From contig NC_090321.1 in assembly GCF_040869045.1 (NCBI RefSeq), positions 74,619,183-74,683,182 of the forward strand: a stretch of 64,000 nucleotides of DNA, in the 5' to 3' direction. Under the pieces are notes generated by a model, which saw nothing but the letters and a program-made list of their open reading frames with translations, was not told the origin of the DNA and made no database searches. The first letter of the stretch is position 1; the number at the start of each line of letters is the position of its first letter. Shown here piece by piece: positions 32,321-45,228 of the stretch. This DNA comes from Eurosta solidaginis. Lineage: Eukaryota; Arthropoda; Insecta; Diptera; Tephritidae. A program made the translations under genes and the position numbers.

Positions 32321-33433
32321 CTAAGTTTGCGGCCTCCACCGCGAAGTGGGCCGGATTTCGGGAATTCTTCCGGCGGGAATGAAACGTGCCGAGGCGGTTT
32401 CAATGACCTTGCGGAAGGCACGCTTCCCTTGGCGGGCATCAGTCGGGATAGGGAGGGCAGCAAAGAGGTTGTCTGTAAAAGATTTATATTCTTCCCGCTT
32501 TCCTTTTTTGAAGTTTATGAAAGTGCGTTTTTCGGTGACAATGAAGTCGGCGGTACGCTCGAGCGAAATAAGTATAGGCAGGTGGTCGGATGCCAATGTT
32601 ACCATCGGCTGCCAGTTGACGCAGTTTACGATTGCTGCGCTCACGATTGAGATATCTGGCAAACTGTGACAGCTTCCTACCATACGTGTGGGGGCGTCGC
32701 CGTTTATTGTGCAGAACGTCGTTTCTTCTATTTGATCCGCCAACATATCACCCCTACTGTCCGCCCGCAAATTTGAATGCCATACATCGTGATGGGCATT
32801 GAAATCGCCTAAGATAATGCGATTGTTGCCAGTGAGTAAGGCTCTGATATTAGGGCGGTATCCACTGGGGCAACAGGTGGCAGGAGGGATGTAGATGTTG
32901 ATGATTTCTAGATTTGCATCGCCTGACCGGACAGATAGGCCTTGACGTTCTAAGACATTGTCCCTGCGGTCGATGCCAGGATCAAATGTATAATATTGCA
33001 CAGAGTGGTGCATGATAAACGCGAGGCCGCCTCCATTTCCGCTCTCGCGGTCTATTCTGTGGACATTATAGCCAGAGCAGGTCTGCAATGCAGATCTTGC
33101 TGTGAGTTTAGTCTCTTGAATCGCAGCAATGCGGATGTTGTGCCGCTTCATGAAATCGACTATCTCCGTAATCTTCCCAGTTAGTCCATTACAGTTTAAC
33201 TGCAGAATTCTGAAGTGCATAAGGGGAGACGCCGCCACTCTGGGGGTAAGTGACGGGTGACTACGCCTGGGTTGTGGAAGGCCAGGACGCAATTGCTGTT
33301 GTGGCCCTGGGACTGGGCGTCCTTGGCAAGCATTGGGGTACCCGGATGATTTGGGTTTGCGACCTGGCAACATGGCGAGAAGGGGGGGGGGGGGGGGGGG
33401 GAGAAGACGGGGGCAGGGGCTGATGCTCAGCAT
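32321..33433 (-). pseudogene. LOA-like endonuclease frame
   Basis: A 370-residue frame. The first 70 residues are proline-rich, partly encoded by a run of 20 G (33382-33401). The endonuclease shows LQLNCNGLTGK, AIQETKL, GGGLAFI, INIYIPPA, ILGDFNAHHDVWHS and LASDHLPILISLE, in the order of apurinic-type endonucleases that nick the target DNA. It stops before RT; in a working element it would continue. Confidence 0.85.
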
Positions 33434-33462
33434 TGCTACCGACTCTACGACAAAGATAGTAG

Positions 33463-33963
33463 TTATGAGTGGTAGCAGCTGTTTGAGTTGTTGGCGCCGT
33501 GGGGCGCGAGCAGCAGCGGGTACTTGTTGTGGCTTGCTGAGCAGCGGGGCTGCTGGAAGGTAGTGGGGGTGCTTAGGCGTAGACTACGGGACGCCCTTGG
33601 GCGTGAACAGCAAGGAGCCACACACGATTTATAGAAGTTACGTGGACGTCGGGTTTTGGGATCAAGCCCAGAACAACCTGTCCGATGCAACCATCCCTTA
33701 CACGAGACACACTGAACAGAGTATGACCGTCCTAAAAAGATTCTTTTCCGGCAGATGCAGCAAAGCCATTTCTCAGGACCGGGGTCAGGAGACGGACCCG
33801 GATTGGATTTGTTACCTTCCCGGAGCAAGAGAATATGGAGCAGTCCTGCTGCAAGGAGCTGCTGGGAGGATGACAATTTGTGGGAGGGACGCAACAAATT
33901 AAATGGGGTTACACTGAAATGACAGTCCTTGGTCGGGAAAAATCCCGAGTCGCTCCGGTACAT
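33463..33963 (-). pseudogene. LOA-like ORF1 with PHD/RING-like zinc finger
   Basis: Within 166 residues there is CCICRKR, then CVSCKGWLHRTGC and a final CC pair, a Cys/His pattern like a PHD finger. It is preceded by KSNPGPSPDPGP. Such fingers are found next to the endonuclease in LOA-type elements. The start in the track lies at the gypsy boundary; a true start is not evident. Confidence 0.7.
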
Positions 33964-33985
33964 AGAACCGACTGTCTTGGGAAGC

Positions 33986-35414
33986 GTTCTTATATCGCAT
34001 CGTCCTGCTTTGCATATCGATCTTGATGCCTTGGTTGATTAAGAAGTCCACTCCAATTATGATTTCATCAACAATCTCTGCCACTATAAAATTGTGTAGT
34101 ACCGTGTCGTTCCCAATTGCTACTTCACATGCTACTTCTCCAATTACCTGGGTGTCCTCTCCCGTGGCTGTACGTAATCTTGCTCCAAGCAATGGTCTTC
34201 TCTTCTTGTTGACTAAATCTGACCGAATGATGGAATGGGATGCACCCGTATCTACAGTCAGTAAACGTTCCTTTCCATCCACATGTCCTCCGACAGTAAG
34301 ATTGGTTTACCTTCTTCCAATTTGCGAGTTAGAGATTATGGGGCGTTCAATTGAGGAAGCCAGCTGTCGCCCCTTGCGGCTGACCCGCTTTAGTTTAACG
34401 ATTGAGTGGATTTGGAGATTTGCTCATCTCCTTCAGCCCTGTGTTTACGGCCACCCACATTGTTGGAATTATTAGGACCGGTGCTGCAATGACGTGCAAT
34501 GTGACCTGGGTTGCCGCACTTGAAACAATTCATAACTCCGGAATTTTTCTGTTGTGATCCCTTCAGTGCTTCCAAAATTGTGTCTACCCACTCTGGCCTT
34601 TCTACTTCCACACGATGAGCTTTGTATGCTGGTTTACTCAATAGTGACGCCGTTTCCTGAGCCAAGGCATGGGATACCGTTTCAGCAAATGTTTGCTTTG
34701 GGTTAGCGTATGTGGCTTGCTTCGTTTCGACGTCTCGTATGCCATTTATAAAGCTCTGAATCTTTACCCTTTCAGTATATTCCACGGGTGCGTCCGCATT
34801 TGCCAAATGTGCAAGCCTTTCGACATCTGACGCAAACTCCTGCAAAGTCTCATTAGCTTTTTGGTAGCGGTTTTGCAATTCTATTTGATATATGTTTCCT
34901 GTGCTCGCTTCCATAACGTCTCTCGACAGCGGCCATCAATGCTTCATAACTATTCCGTTCGTATTCTGGAATAGTCTGTAAAATTTCAGCTGCAAGCCCT
35001 TCTTCAGAATTCCAGTTGTTCACTGCTGACGTCTTTTCAAATTGAAGCTTGAATATCTGGAAAGAATCAAAGCCGTCAAGAGATGGAGTTTTTACATTCT
35101 TAGATCTTCGATGTTATACGTGTCTCCTGAGATTCTAGTTGTTTTTCCATCTTGGATGTTACTGTCGACGTTTGTGCAGATATTGCAGCTAATATTGTGT
35201 TCAAGTCTGTGTTCGGCATTGTCTTCGGTGTTTCGTTTATCTCCTAAATTTTTGTTGTTGTCTCGTCGCCATCAAGATGAAAGACATACTCTTCCACGTT
35301 GATTCCTTCTGCTTCCATTGTCTCTCGTAGTCTTGCCTGAAGTTCGAGTTCATTGCCGGCTGTATTCAATCCACGGCGCTCCAACTCCTTCTTCAATTCT
35401 CCCCACTTTGCAAT
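33986..35414 (-). pseudogene. Gypsy A gag and protease, copy 2
   Basis: Same order as 3738-5170. The frame 34914-34390 keeps capsid segment and zinc knuckle CFKCGNPGHIARHC in one register because the extra TTTC of copy 1 is absent; it still starts after a one-base loss and stops before protease. SAP segment 35414-35244 again begins with ATT and ends with TAG. Protease DTGAS is near 34265. Confidence 0.85.
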
Positions 35415-35473
35415 GTCCTTGTTGCACTCGAAATCTTCGGAATTTATTCAACAATTCCTCTTCTGACACCAAT

Positions 35474-35997
35474 TGCAACGAATTTACTGCAATTCCTCTT
35501 ATTTGCAACCTTCTACTAACGTTCGAATCACTAAACTGTTGAATAAATAACTCCACTATTCAATAATGCAAAATGACCTTTATTTAAGTACTTCACAATA
35601 ACACTTATCTTCGCAACTAATAGCTTGCTTAAATCAAACTGATTGTCGCGCCTCCACTGTCGCTGCTTTTATACTGTGCGGTTTCCTCGTTGACATATTT
35701 CTACGCGCTTCTATTTCCAGAACTTACTAGTTAGTTATCAGCTATAAAATGACTCAGCTGTAACTACAGATGCACGATTTTATAGCTTCTCTCATTGCAT
35801 ACTTTCGGGAGTATCTCAGATATATGCATTTGGTTGTGCGTTGCTTCTCCGCTGCGTGTAAGTACATATGTGTAGACAATGATTGATTCGTTTATGGAGA
35901 TACAAGTGACTGTCTGCTTTATTGTTGTTGTGACTTCATTTACTTAGCATCAGACTAGTGATGTGAGTATCACTTAGTGTCACTAATATTCCTCACA
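35474..35997 (-). repeat. Gypsy A 5' LTR, copy 2
   Basis: Almost identical to 5230-5753. The primer-binding site is at 35457-35471 and the GTAT duplication at 35998-36001. Confidence 0.9.
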
Positions 35998-36104
35998 GTA
36001 TCAACAAAAATAGCGCCCAATAAGGGCCACTGTTATAACTTTCGCAGAAAAATACTTGTTAACATATTTTGTCTCATATTCATTTGCTAAAATGCAGTTT
36101 TACA

Positions 36105-36468
36105 TTTGCCGTCTTTCAGTGAGTTATACAGCTCCGGCTCACGCTCAATTCTCACGGGAAAGCTCTGGATCATTGAGAGACTTGAGAAGCAGATTTCGCG
36201 AAATTTTCGCACACGTGAAATGTGATAGGCAGATGGCGCCGCTGTTTTTCATTTAACTCATACGGCGAAAGGCTAAGCAGCGACATCTATTTTTGAAAAA
36301 GTAGGTATATTAAAGGCCACGTTGCCAACCTAAAAAGAAGTAATTAACAAATTATCTGGCTCACAAATTGAACCAGACTTCTATCAGGATTTATCTGGCT
36401 CAAATCGTTGTTGTTGCATTTACATGCAAAATTATTTATCTGGCTCAAGATTTTGCCACCGGATAATC
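36105..36468. mobile_element. MITE-like element, TTGCCGTC family, copy 2
   Basis: Counterpart of 5862-6225, lacking the right terminal repeat as well. Confidence 0.6.
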
Positions 36469-36645
36469 ACATGCATAATCATTATTCTTTTTAAATCTCT
36501 TACAATAATCTTTGCTTTTTACTTGCCACAATGATGGCAAAGATTTATACATTTCAATAAATTCACTCAGACATTTTTTATTGTCCATTTTACTTTTCCG
36601 CGCACGTCTGTTCCGTTCAGAAATTACTACGATTATGAGCTATTT

Positions 36646-36816
36646 CGCCATACACGCACGAACAGTTCGCGCAAATGTTCGCCAAAAATTATAATATTTT
36701 GATTTTTGGCGAACATTTGCGCGAACTGGCAAACACCACCATACACGACAGAAAAGGTCGCAGAAACATGACATAACGGGAATGTTAGCGGAAATGTTCG
36801 TGTCGTGTATTTGGCG
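36646..36816. repeat. Nested fold-back, copy 2
   Basis: Counterpart of 6403-6573. The inner arms are perfect over 27 bases (start CAGTTCGCGC) against 22 in copy 1. Confidence 0.75.
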
Positions 36817-36821
36817 CTTTA

Positions 36822-37907
36822 CACACCTATTATGAATTTTCATACGATAGACGATAAACGCTTGCTAGCGTATCGTAAAAAATCTGCTTTCATATTGCGA
36901 TTTCCACACGCCCGATAGATGTACTATTGTGAATGACGGCAGAGTTTTGTTAAAAAATTTTTGTGAATCTATACAAAACAGATAGCAAAACAAAACGTAA
37001 ATACTAACAATTCAATTGTCTTGTAGTTATGTACCGAGTACTTTAAACCTTTTCTTATATTCCTTAAAAATACGTACTTTATAAGCAACTCTGTTAACAA
37101 AGCAACTCTGTTAATAGCCATCTTGTTTGTGCGCATCTGATTCTTTCTTTTGAAAAGAAACATTGGAAGAGCACGAACAAGTAAGTCCTGAATTAATTCG
37201 ATATAACCAATTTAAATGTAATTAATGAATCCGTTTTTATCAGATATAAAAACATTACAAAAAGTATTGTTACAAATATTCTCGTGCGTTTTATTCCAAA
37301 GTCTTGCCGTCTACAAAAGTTTTTAAAAGCTGTAATAATAAAATGTTTTCTGCTACCAATGTATGTTGCCTTTTATATAAACTCAAATGAACAAATTGGC
37401 GAAACATAGAGGCCATAGAAAAAAGAAATTTGAGAGATGCTTCCAATCTTCTTGAAATGAACTCTACACTGTAAGTACTTGACATACTAAGAGTAAAAAA
37501 AGTTTAATAAACAAAATAGATTTCAGAGTATGACTTAACAGAGGTTTGCGCGCCCATAAAAATAGGTCATCCATCCCAAGTATTTTGAAGTTTTGTGCCA
37601 CTTTAAGGCTTCTTGCCCACGGTGTTGCATCAAAGGGTTGAGAATGAGGCTTTAGTTGGGTCCTTTGGATTTTGTAACAATTTTATATTTACTTTTATTT
37701 AAATAGCTCCCAACGTATTGTGCGAAAATTTATCAACGATAGCTAGCGTAGAAAATTGAACAGTTGATGCGATAGTTAGCGTATGGCAATACCACGATAA
37801 ACGATAAACGCTAACGATCGGGTTTCACACGCTAGAATTTATTTCATAATAAGGTATAACAGATTGCATGCGTTTATCGTGTATCGTATGAGTTCATAAT
37901 AGGGGTG
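36822..37907. mobile_element. Harbinger-like element, copy 2
   Basis: Counterpart of 6579-7664, with the same TTA duplication at both ends. Confidence 0.75.
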
Positions 37908-38577
37908 TTAGATAATGTTCAGGAGATCCATCTAGCGGCAATTATTGAAGACTCACGACGTTGGTGAAAAACCTCGCTACGAAACGGGGTGTGCTCACCC
38001 TGCTGGTCAAAGTGTATAACCTGCAGCTGAATCGGTTGCGATGAATCGTGGGCACACACACTTTTTGGTCATAGAAGTGAAGAATAGTGTAGAGATAAAA
38101 TGGAGCGACATTTTAGTTGCAACTGAGTATAATTGAGAAGGAGTTTTTTGACATCCACTGCTTACGATCCATTTGCATGTGAAACGTCTTGCGACTCGCC
38201 ATGTTTCCCCAATTGTATGTTAACTTAACATGCGCAAGACGTTACAGAAAATTATATTAAAACATAAAACATGGAAACATTTTGCTACAAATAATAAAAT
38301 TTAAATATAATTAATCCTACTAAATACCTATATTCCCACAAAGAAATCATCTTAAGAGAAAATAATCAAAAAATGTTAACACAAGTTGAAACTGTCAGCA
38401 GGTTAACATTGAAATTGGAAGGTGTGTGGTGAGTCGCAAAACGTGTTCACATGCAAAAAAGTTGGAGTCTAGCAAAAACTCCTTATTGTGTACAAATTCT
38501 CTATACACTATGGTGCGTGTCTCCGCTTTCGCTAGTTATTTAAGTACTGCCGCTAGATGGTTCTCCTAAATATCTAA
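37908..38577. mobile_element. Palindromic CCATCTAGCGGCA MITE, copy 2
   Basis: Counterpart of 7665-8334. Confidence 0.65.
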
Positions 38578-38598
38578 GCGTATTTTTACAGGCAAACG

Positions 38599-39541
38599 TA
38601 CACTCAGAGAAAAACACCGTTCTAAAATCCACCACCCGACTCAATTCAAGATTTTCATGTTCTTACTTTTTGTTCCTGAAAAACGAACGACCTGTTTTAA
38701 AACAACAACCTTGTTCTTGAACTGACACCATTTTCTTGAAAAGAGAACGGCTGGTCTTAATATATGAACAAATGTTCTATTAATGTGCACGATGTTCTTA
38801 AATTAAGTTCAAGAAAAAAGAAACGGTACAATTCGTGTGCACTACAATGTTAAATACATTTGGCACAAGCTATCAAGCAGTTGTAGTGGCCCAGCGGCCA
38901 TGATGTTGCAGTTGCGATCGTGTGGCGCGTGTTCGATCACCGTCAAAATCTGAAGTTTTTTAAAACAATCTTTTTATATTCTATTTGTTTAACTCTTATT
39001 TTTCGTTCAGTTCCATTCACAGGTAATTCTCATACTTGTTATGAAATCTTTTAAATATATGTATATTTAGATTGCATCATCAAATAAGAATTTCTCAAAA
39101 TGCATATTATGCATTTTTTCCTAATCGTTTGGATTTTAGTAATAGTTTTTTTGTTATTAATATTTTTTATGAATGGCAAAAAAAAATATTATTAATAAAA
39201 AAAATAAATGGGTACTAATTGAAAAAATTGCCTTCACACTCCCACCAATGATTAAGCACGGACCGTTCTGGAACTGTTAAATCGACCACAAACCATTCTC
39301 GAAGCGTGTGAACGAAAAATCTTACATGAAGCCCAAGTAGTGCTTGAAATGAGCATAGAAGGTTCACACGTCAATACCAAAATGGTCATAAAATACGAAC
39401 GGTGTGCTTGGAAAAAGTGTTCTTAAAACAAGCGCATCGGTCACGAGTCAAGAAAAAACGTACATAACAGAATTTGTCAATGAATGTTCTTAATTTTGAA
39501 CTTGTTTCGTTCGTTTTAGAACGATTTTTTCTCTAAGTGTA
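38599..39541. mobile_element. TACACT-ended element, GTTCTT type, copy 2
   Basis: Counterpart of 8356-9298, same ends. Confidence 0.65.
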
Positions 39542-40282
39542 GACGTGTATACGTGTAGAAAAACACAGTTAATACGCATGCCTATTATACAGTGTTTCCA
39601 AGACATGTATACATATTGTTACGAATATTAGCAAAACTAAGGGTGCTGCTATCTCTAAGCCGATGCTAAGCAGTGACGTGAATTCACATCAATAATTCAA
39701 TCATTATGTATCTACATAAACGAAACAATAATTGCGTCTACACATATGTACCATGTACGTATACGAGCAGCGGAGAATCAATGCGCCAACACATGCATAT
39801 ATCTGAGATACTCCTGAACGTATGCAATGAGAAAAGCTATAAAATCGTGCAATTATAGTTACAGCTGAGAAGTTTGAGAGCTGATGGACTAGTAGATTCT
39901 GGAAGCTCCTAGAAGATGCGAACGTTGAAATCAGAGAGTATAAAATGCAACAAATGTAGAGGCGTTGGAATTCAGTTTGATTTCAGCTATGAAACAGTTT
40001 CGATTAAGACGATATCTAGCGAGCAATAGCAATATTATTTTGAAAGTCAGTTTCAAGTAAGCTATCAGTTTGGTTATTAAGCCAGCTAGTTGCAAAGTAT
40101 AAGTGTTATTGTGAAGTACTTTAATAAAGGCCATTTTTCCATTATTCAATATTAGAGTTATTTATTCAACAGTTTAGTGATACGAACTTAGCAAAAAGGC
40201 AAATAAGAGGATTTGCAGCAAATTCGTTACAATTGGTGTCAGAAGAGGAATTGTTGAATAAATTCCAGAGGACAACAAGGAC

Positions 40283-40465
40283 ATGGCAAAGTTCAGTGAA
40301 TTGAAGATCCAGCAACTAAAGAAGGAGTTAGAGAGCCGCGGATTGAATACAAGCGGTGTTAAACTCGAACTTCAGGCACGGCTACGAGAGGCAATGGAAG
40401 CAGAAGGAATTGATGTGGAAGAGTATGTCTTTCATCTTGATGGCGAGGAGACAACAAAAATTTAA
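40283..40465 (+). CDS. SAP-domain leader peptide of gypsy B, copy 2
   Basis: Identical protein to 10040-10222 and the same terminal TAA. Confidence 0.68.
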   Translation: MAKFSELKIQQLKKELESRGLNTSGVKLELQARLREAMEAEGIDVEEYVFHLDGEETTKI

Positions 40466-40510
40466 GAGAAAAACGAAACATCGCAGACGGTTACCAGCAC
40501 AGACTTGAAC

Positions 40511-42709
40511 ATGATATTGGCTGCAATATCTGCACAAACATCGACAGTAGCATCAATGTCGTCGCAATTGGAATCCCAACTGGAAGCGCAAGAGGCACGT
40601 ATAACAGAAATGTCATCACAAATATCTACCAACATTTCGTCACAACTGGCATCTCAACTGGAATCCCAGGAGAACCGTATAACATCCAAGATGGAAACAC
40701 AATTGGAAGAACAGAAAACACACATGGCGTCATAAATTGCAGAACAATTAAAAGAACAAGAGGCACGCATAACATTACAGCTCGAAGCACAAGAAGAGCG
40801 TATCTCAACAAAGCTGGAGGCACAGGAAACAAAATTCTCATCGCAGCTGGAGGCTGTTAGTGAACGACAAGATAAAGTGGAGGCCGAGATGGATGATTTG
40901 AAAGATCGGATTCAGGAGTTACAACTGAACCGTCCAATCACTTCAACGTCTACTCTGAAGATAAAATCCCCAACGTTTGATGGTTCTGTTCCATTCCAGG
41001 TATTTAAGCTCCAATTTGAGAAGACGTCGGCAGCGAACAACTGGAATGCTGAAGATAAAGTTGCAGCTCTGTTCGTGGCATTGAAAGGGCCAGCAGCCGA
41101 AATCCTACAGACGATTCCCGAAGGAGCATTGATGGCCGCTGTCGAGAGACGTTATGGAAGCGAGCATAGGAAACAGATATTCCAAATTGAGTTGCAAAAC
41201 CGCTACCAAAAAGCAAATGAGACATTGCAGGAGTTTGCTTCAGATATTGAAAGATTGGCTCATCTTGCAAATGCGGACGCACCCGTGGAATATACTAAAA
41301 TGGTAAAGATTCAGAGCTTTATAAATGGCATACGGGACGTCGAAACAAAGCGAGCTACATACGCATACCCAAAGCCAACATTCGCAGAAACGGTGTCAGA
41401 AGCTCTGATTCAGGAGACAGCGTCGCTTCTGTGCAAGCCAGTTTCCAAAGCACGTCGTGTGGAAGTAGAAAGGCCAGAGTGGGTAGACGCAATATTGGAG
41501 GCGCTGAAAGGATCACAAAAGCGGAGTGAAAAAGTTATCAAATGCTTCAAATGCGGGAACTCCGGTCACATTGCACGTCATTGCGATCTTGGTCCTAATA
41601 GTTCCAACAATGTGGGTGACCGTAAATGCAAAGCTGGAGGAGATGAGCAAGAGCGAGTAAGAGGTAGAGATCGAGAGCTAGATCCAGCTATTGAATGCCC
41701 TGTGATATCTATGTTGCAAGTTGGTAGAAAATCGAGCAGTCTTACCATCAGAGGGAATGTGGATGGTAAAGAGCGTGTACTTACTGTAGATACGGGGGCA
41801 TCTCATTCCTTAATTCGATCTGACTTGGTCAACAGGAGAGTAAAAACGTTACCTGGAGCAAGGTTGCGTACGGTAACGGGCGAGTATAACCACGTCCAAG
41901 GAGAAGTGGTATGTGAGGTATTAATTGGAAAGGTCATGGTTCTACACAAATTCATTGTGGCGGAGATTGTTGATGAAGTCATATTGGGAGTGGACTTCTT
42001 AGTTGACCATGACATCAGGATCGATATGCGGAGAAAGATTATGCGCTATAAGAACCAGGATATACTACTTAACTTCAGTTTGGAAAAAGGGTTCAGCAGT
42101 AAGCGAGTGCTGGTGGAGGAGATTCGACAGAGACCACGAAAGTCAAGGAAAGTAGATCCGGCAAAGGTTGATGGATCTAATGGGCCAAATAAAGCGAAAT
42201 CAAAGGTACCTGCGAGAAAAGAACTGGCATTGACAAACCCTAATGGACGCACTAAAACGACTGAAAGAATTTTCCAGGAAGAATGCAAGTGTGGTTTCAA
42301 GCCAGCGCGCACTACTGTTGTGAAACGTCAAGACGATACTGATGATGCAAAGTCAATCCGTGAAGATCAAGCTCTGCGAAGTAGTTCTTCATTGACCAAG
42401 CAACAGTGTGCGAGGGAACGACCCAGGATAATGAGTAGTAAGATGAATCACAGGTACGATAAGGAAACTAATTTGGAAGGTTTCCGGGAGGGAGATTTGG
42501 TACTGCTATACAACCCTCACCGGCGGAAAGGTGTTCCATCCAAATATCGGTGCAGTTGGGAAGGCCCGTACAGAGTTGTGAAGACGATCAGTGATGTCAT
42601 CTACCGCATACAAGCAATTTGGAAATCACGAAATAAAAGAGTGATATATTTGGCGATGCTAGCAGCGTTTAGATCGAGAGATTTGTCTGATCGTGACGAT
42701 CAGACTTAG
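40511..42709 (+). pseudogene. Gypsy B gag-protease-integrase C-terminus, copy 2, nonsense
   Basis: As 10268-12466, but a CAA codon in the coiled coil is TAA at 40733-40735, about 75 codons from the start. Other changes include Phe to Ser and Gly to Asp near the zinc knuckle and Gly to Trp near the end. Only copy 1 keeps an open frame. Confidence 0.87.
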
Positions 42710-43848
42710 GTGGGCAGTGTTACGAATATTAGCAAAACTAAGGGGTGCTGCTATCTCCAAGCCGATGCTAAGCAGTGACGTGAATTCACATCAATAATTC
42801 AATAATTATGTATCTACATAAACGAAACAATAATTGCGTCTACACATATGTACCATGTACGTATACGAGCAGCGGAGAATCAGTGCGCCAACACATGCAT
42901 ATATCTGAGATACTCCTGAAAGTATGCAATGAGAAAAGCTATAAAATCGTGCAATTGTAGTTACAGCTGAGAAGTTTGAGAGCTGAAGGACTAGTAGATT
43001 CTGGAAGCGCCTAGAAGATGCGAACGTTGAAATCCGACAGTATAAAAGGCGGCAATTGTAGAGGCGCTAGAATTCAGTTTGATTTGAGATTTCGATTAAG
43101 ACGCTATCTAGCGAGCAAGAGCAGTATTATTTTAAAAGTCCGTTTCATTTAAGCTATCAGTTTGGTTATTAAGCCAGCTAGTTGCAAAGTATAAGTGTTA
43201 TTGTGAAGTACTTTAATAAAGGCCATTTTTCCATTATTCAATATTGGAGTTATTTATTCAACAGTTTAGTGATACGAACTTAGCAAAAAGGCAAATAAGA
43301 GGATTTGCAGCAAATTCGTTACAATATGTTTCAGTGCATCCGAAAACTGCTTTACTTTTTTTTCGAATTTTTTTTTCGGAGCAGCTTGGGCGAAGACCAT
43401 ATGGCCAAAGTAGTATAGCGTCATCTAGTTCATTTTCAAATACTAATAGATTTTGTTTATCTGCGCTTCGGAGGGGCCACAATAGAGGTGGATGTTTGGC
43501 GCATACACCGATGGTTCCAAAGTAGTGGGAGGAGTAAGGTATGCGGTATAACGGATCTAAACAGATCCCACAAGCTGTCAGATCACTGTATCCCCCTGGA
43601 TACATTCATATTTGCAATAAGATTCTCTTCTTGTAGGTGAGGTTAAGTCGGGTTGAATAAACTATGCCTTTCGCTGGTAACCACTTGCGTTCCTAGTTAA
43701 ATAGCAGGCGTATTCTGGTGATATTAATATTATAGGCCTTAAGTTTAGTCCTTTGTCTATTAGGCCATCACGGTTAACAGCGAAAATAAGGGCAGCCTAG
43801 AAGCCCAACTTTGAATCACTTTTGCCCACAATTGCTGCTTGAACTGAG

Positions 43849-45220
43849 TACACTGATATAAATGGTGCTAGTAAAATCAACAAATCTGTTCTGTTGTTCT
43901 TGATTTAACGGAGATTCGGTGAAATTGATCGAATTATGGTTAATTCGAACGAGTTCTTTGTCAAGTGAACAAATTAGTTAAGTCATTTCAACAGAAGAGA
44001 AATTGTCGTTCTTAAGTTAACAAAATTCTGTAAAATTGACAGATTCCTAATCAATCTAACTGATTTTTCTGTTAACACAACGGATCTTACAAGTAATTTC
44101 AACAGTCAATGCATGAGCAAATTTCAAAGAGAATTTTACGCTCACTGCGCTCTCTACTTCGTACTTATGACGATGATGCCACTTGTTATTGCTCCCTCTT
44201 GTTGCAAAAGTTTCGTTTGAACGAACATGATTTTTCCAAAATTAGTAAGATTTTGTTCAAGTTTTTACGAATTTTCACTCACGCGAACGAATCTAATAAG
44301 ATAACAAAAAATATCCTTTTTTAATGTTAATGTTTCCGACAGCATAAAAGTTTGAGTTGTTTTGGAATCGTTTCAAAATAAAGTGTTACGAGAATTAAAC
44401 TTGCCGAATTACAGGTATAGTTACTCCAATGGTTAATTACCTTCCAGAGATTTCCTTTTTTTAATTTTCTATAGCTTGCAAGTTCTCTATTTAAAATGTT
44501 ATGTCAAACATTTATACTACAAGTTTTGTTCGAAAAAATCACGTGTGGCAACTCTACATGCGAGAGAAGAAATTGAGAATAAGCAGTAAAATGGCACGCG
44601 GCGAAGTTCAAAACTATAAATTAGGCAACATACTTTCGTACAAAGCTTTCGATGGTGATTCGGAACAAGTTTTGTTTATTTGAATTCAGATTTAAGTTAT
44701 TATTATTTTAATTAATATTACTAAATATAACAATAAAATCATTAGAAATGAAATGTACTTATGTGTAATTTATACAAATAAAAAAAACTACGTAAGTTTA
44801 AAAATATATTTATCCGGCTTTTATATTTTCCTCAGGTATTAATGTCATAGGTATGAACAGAAAACTATGTTGATGTAAAAGTTTACGCTATTAATCTAGA
44901 AAAAAACAGAAATATCTGTTATTTCAACAGATTTCACTGTCAGTATCATTTCGACAATAAACACTGTTAATTTAACAGTTTACGCTGGTTATTTCGAATG
45001 AACAGAAATCTCTTTCATATTAACAGTTTTGATTAGTATTCTTAGAGCGACAGTAATAATTGTTAATTTAACAAAACTATGGGTAAAGTATAATGAAACA
45101 ACTTTTTTTGTTTATTTGACCACTAAAACGGTCTTGTTGCGATGGATAAATATTGACAGAAATTTCGGCTGAATTGACCCGTATTTCCGTTGATTTTACC
45201 AGTCTTTTTCTTTGAGTGTA
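43849..45220. mobile_element. TACACT-ended element, ACAGA type, copy 2
   Basis: Counterpart of 13606-14977. Confidence 0.6.
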
Positions 45221-45228
45221 CGCAATTG

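Larger units (their letters stand above)
30287..33985 (-). mobile_element. LOA-like (Jockey-superfamily) non-LTR retrotransposon
   Basis: A 3699-bp insertion in gypsy A, flanked by 15-bp duplications GTTCTTATATCGCAT at 30272-30286 and 33986-34000. On the minus strand: ORF1 with a zinc finger, endonuclease, RT in several frames, C-terminal Cys/His region, then a short 3' region ending in ACAACAACAACAAC. The clade name is inferred from domain order, the zinc finger next to the endonuclease, the YADDCT motif and the simple CAA-type tail. Several frameshifts make it inactive. Confidence 0.87.
26674..35997 (-). mobile_element. Gypsy A LTR retrotransposon, complete ends, nested insertions
   Basis: GTAT at 26670-26673 and 35998-36001 is the target duplication. 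Order on the minus strand: 5' LTR (35997-35474), primer site, SAP segment, gag, protease, LOA-like insertion (33985-30287), pre-RT spacer (30271-29897), RT, RNase H, integrase core, 3' LTR (28007-26674) carrying a MITE. Defects: lost SAP start codon, frameshifts in gag, a deletion before RT, Asp to Glu at the RT motif A aspartate, loss of one zinc-binding His in integrase, and loss of the integrase C-terminus, which runs directly into the LTR. Not autonomous. Confidence 0.92.
39617..43323 (+). mobile_element. Gypsy B derivative, copy 2
   Basis: Counterpart of 9374-13080 with LTRs 39617-40231 and 42718-43323, the same primer site and the same ATAT duplication. About ten substitutions separate the two, one of which is a nonsense change in gag. 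Confidence 0.92.

Noticed and set aside
32346..32669. 107-residue plus-strand protein (also at 2107)
   Set aside because: Antisense shadow of the LOA-like endonuclease.
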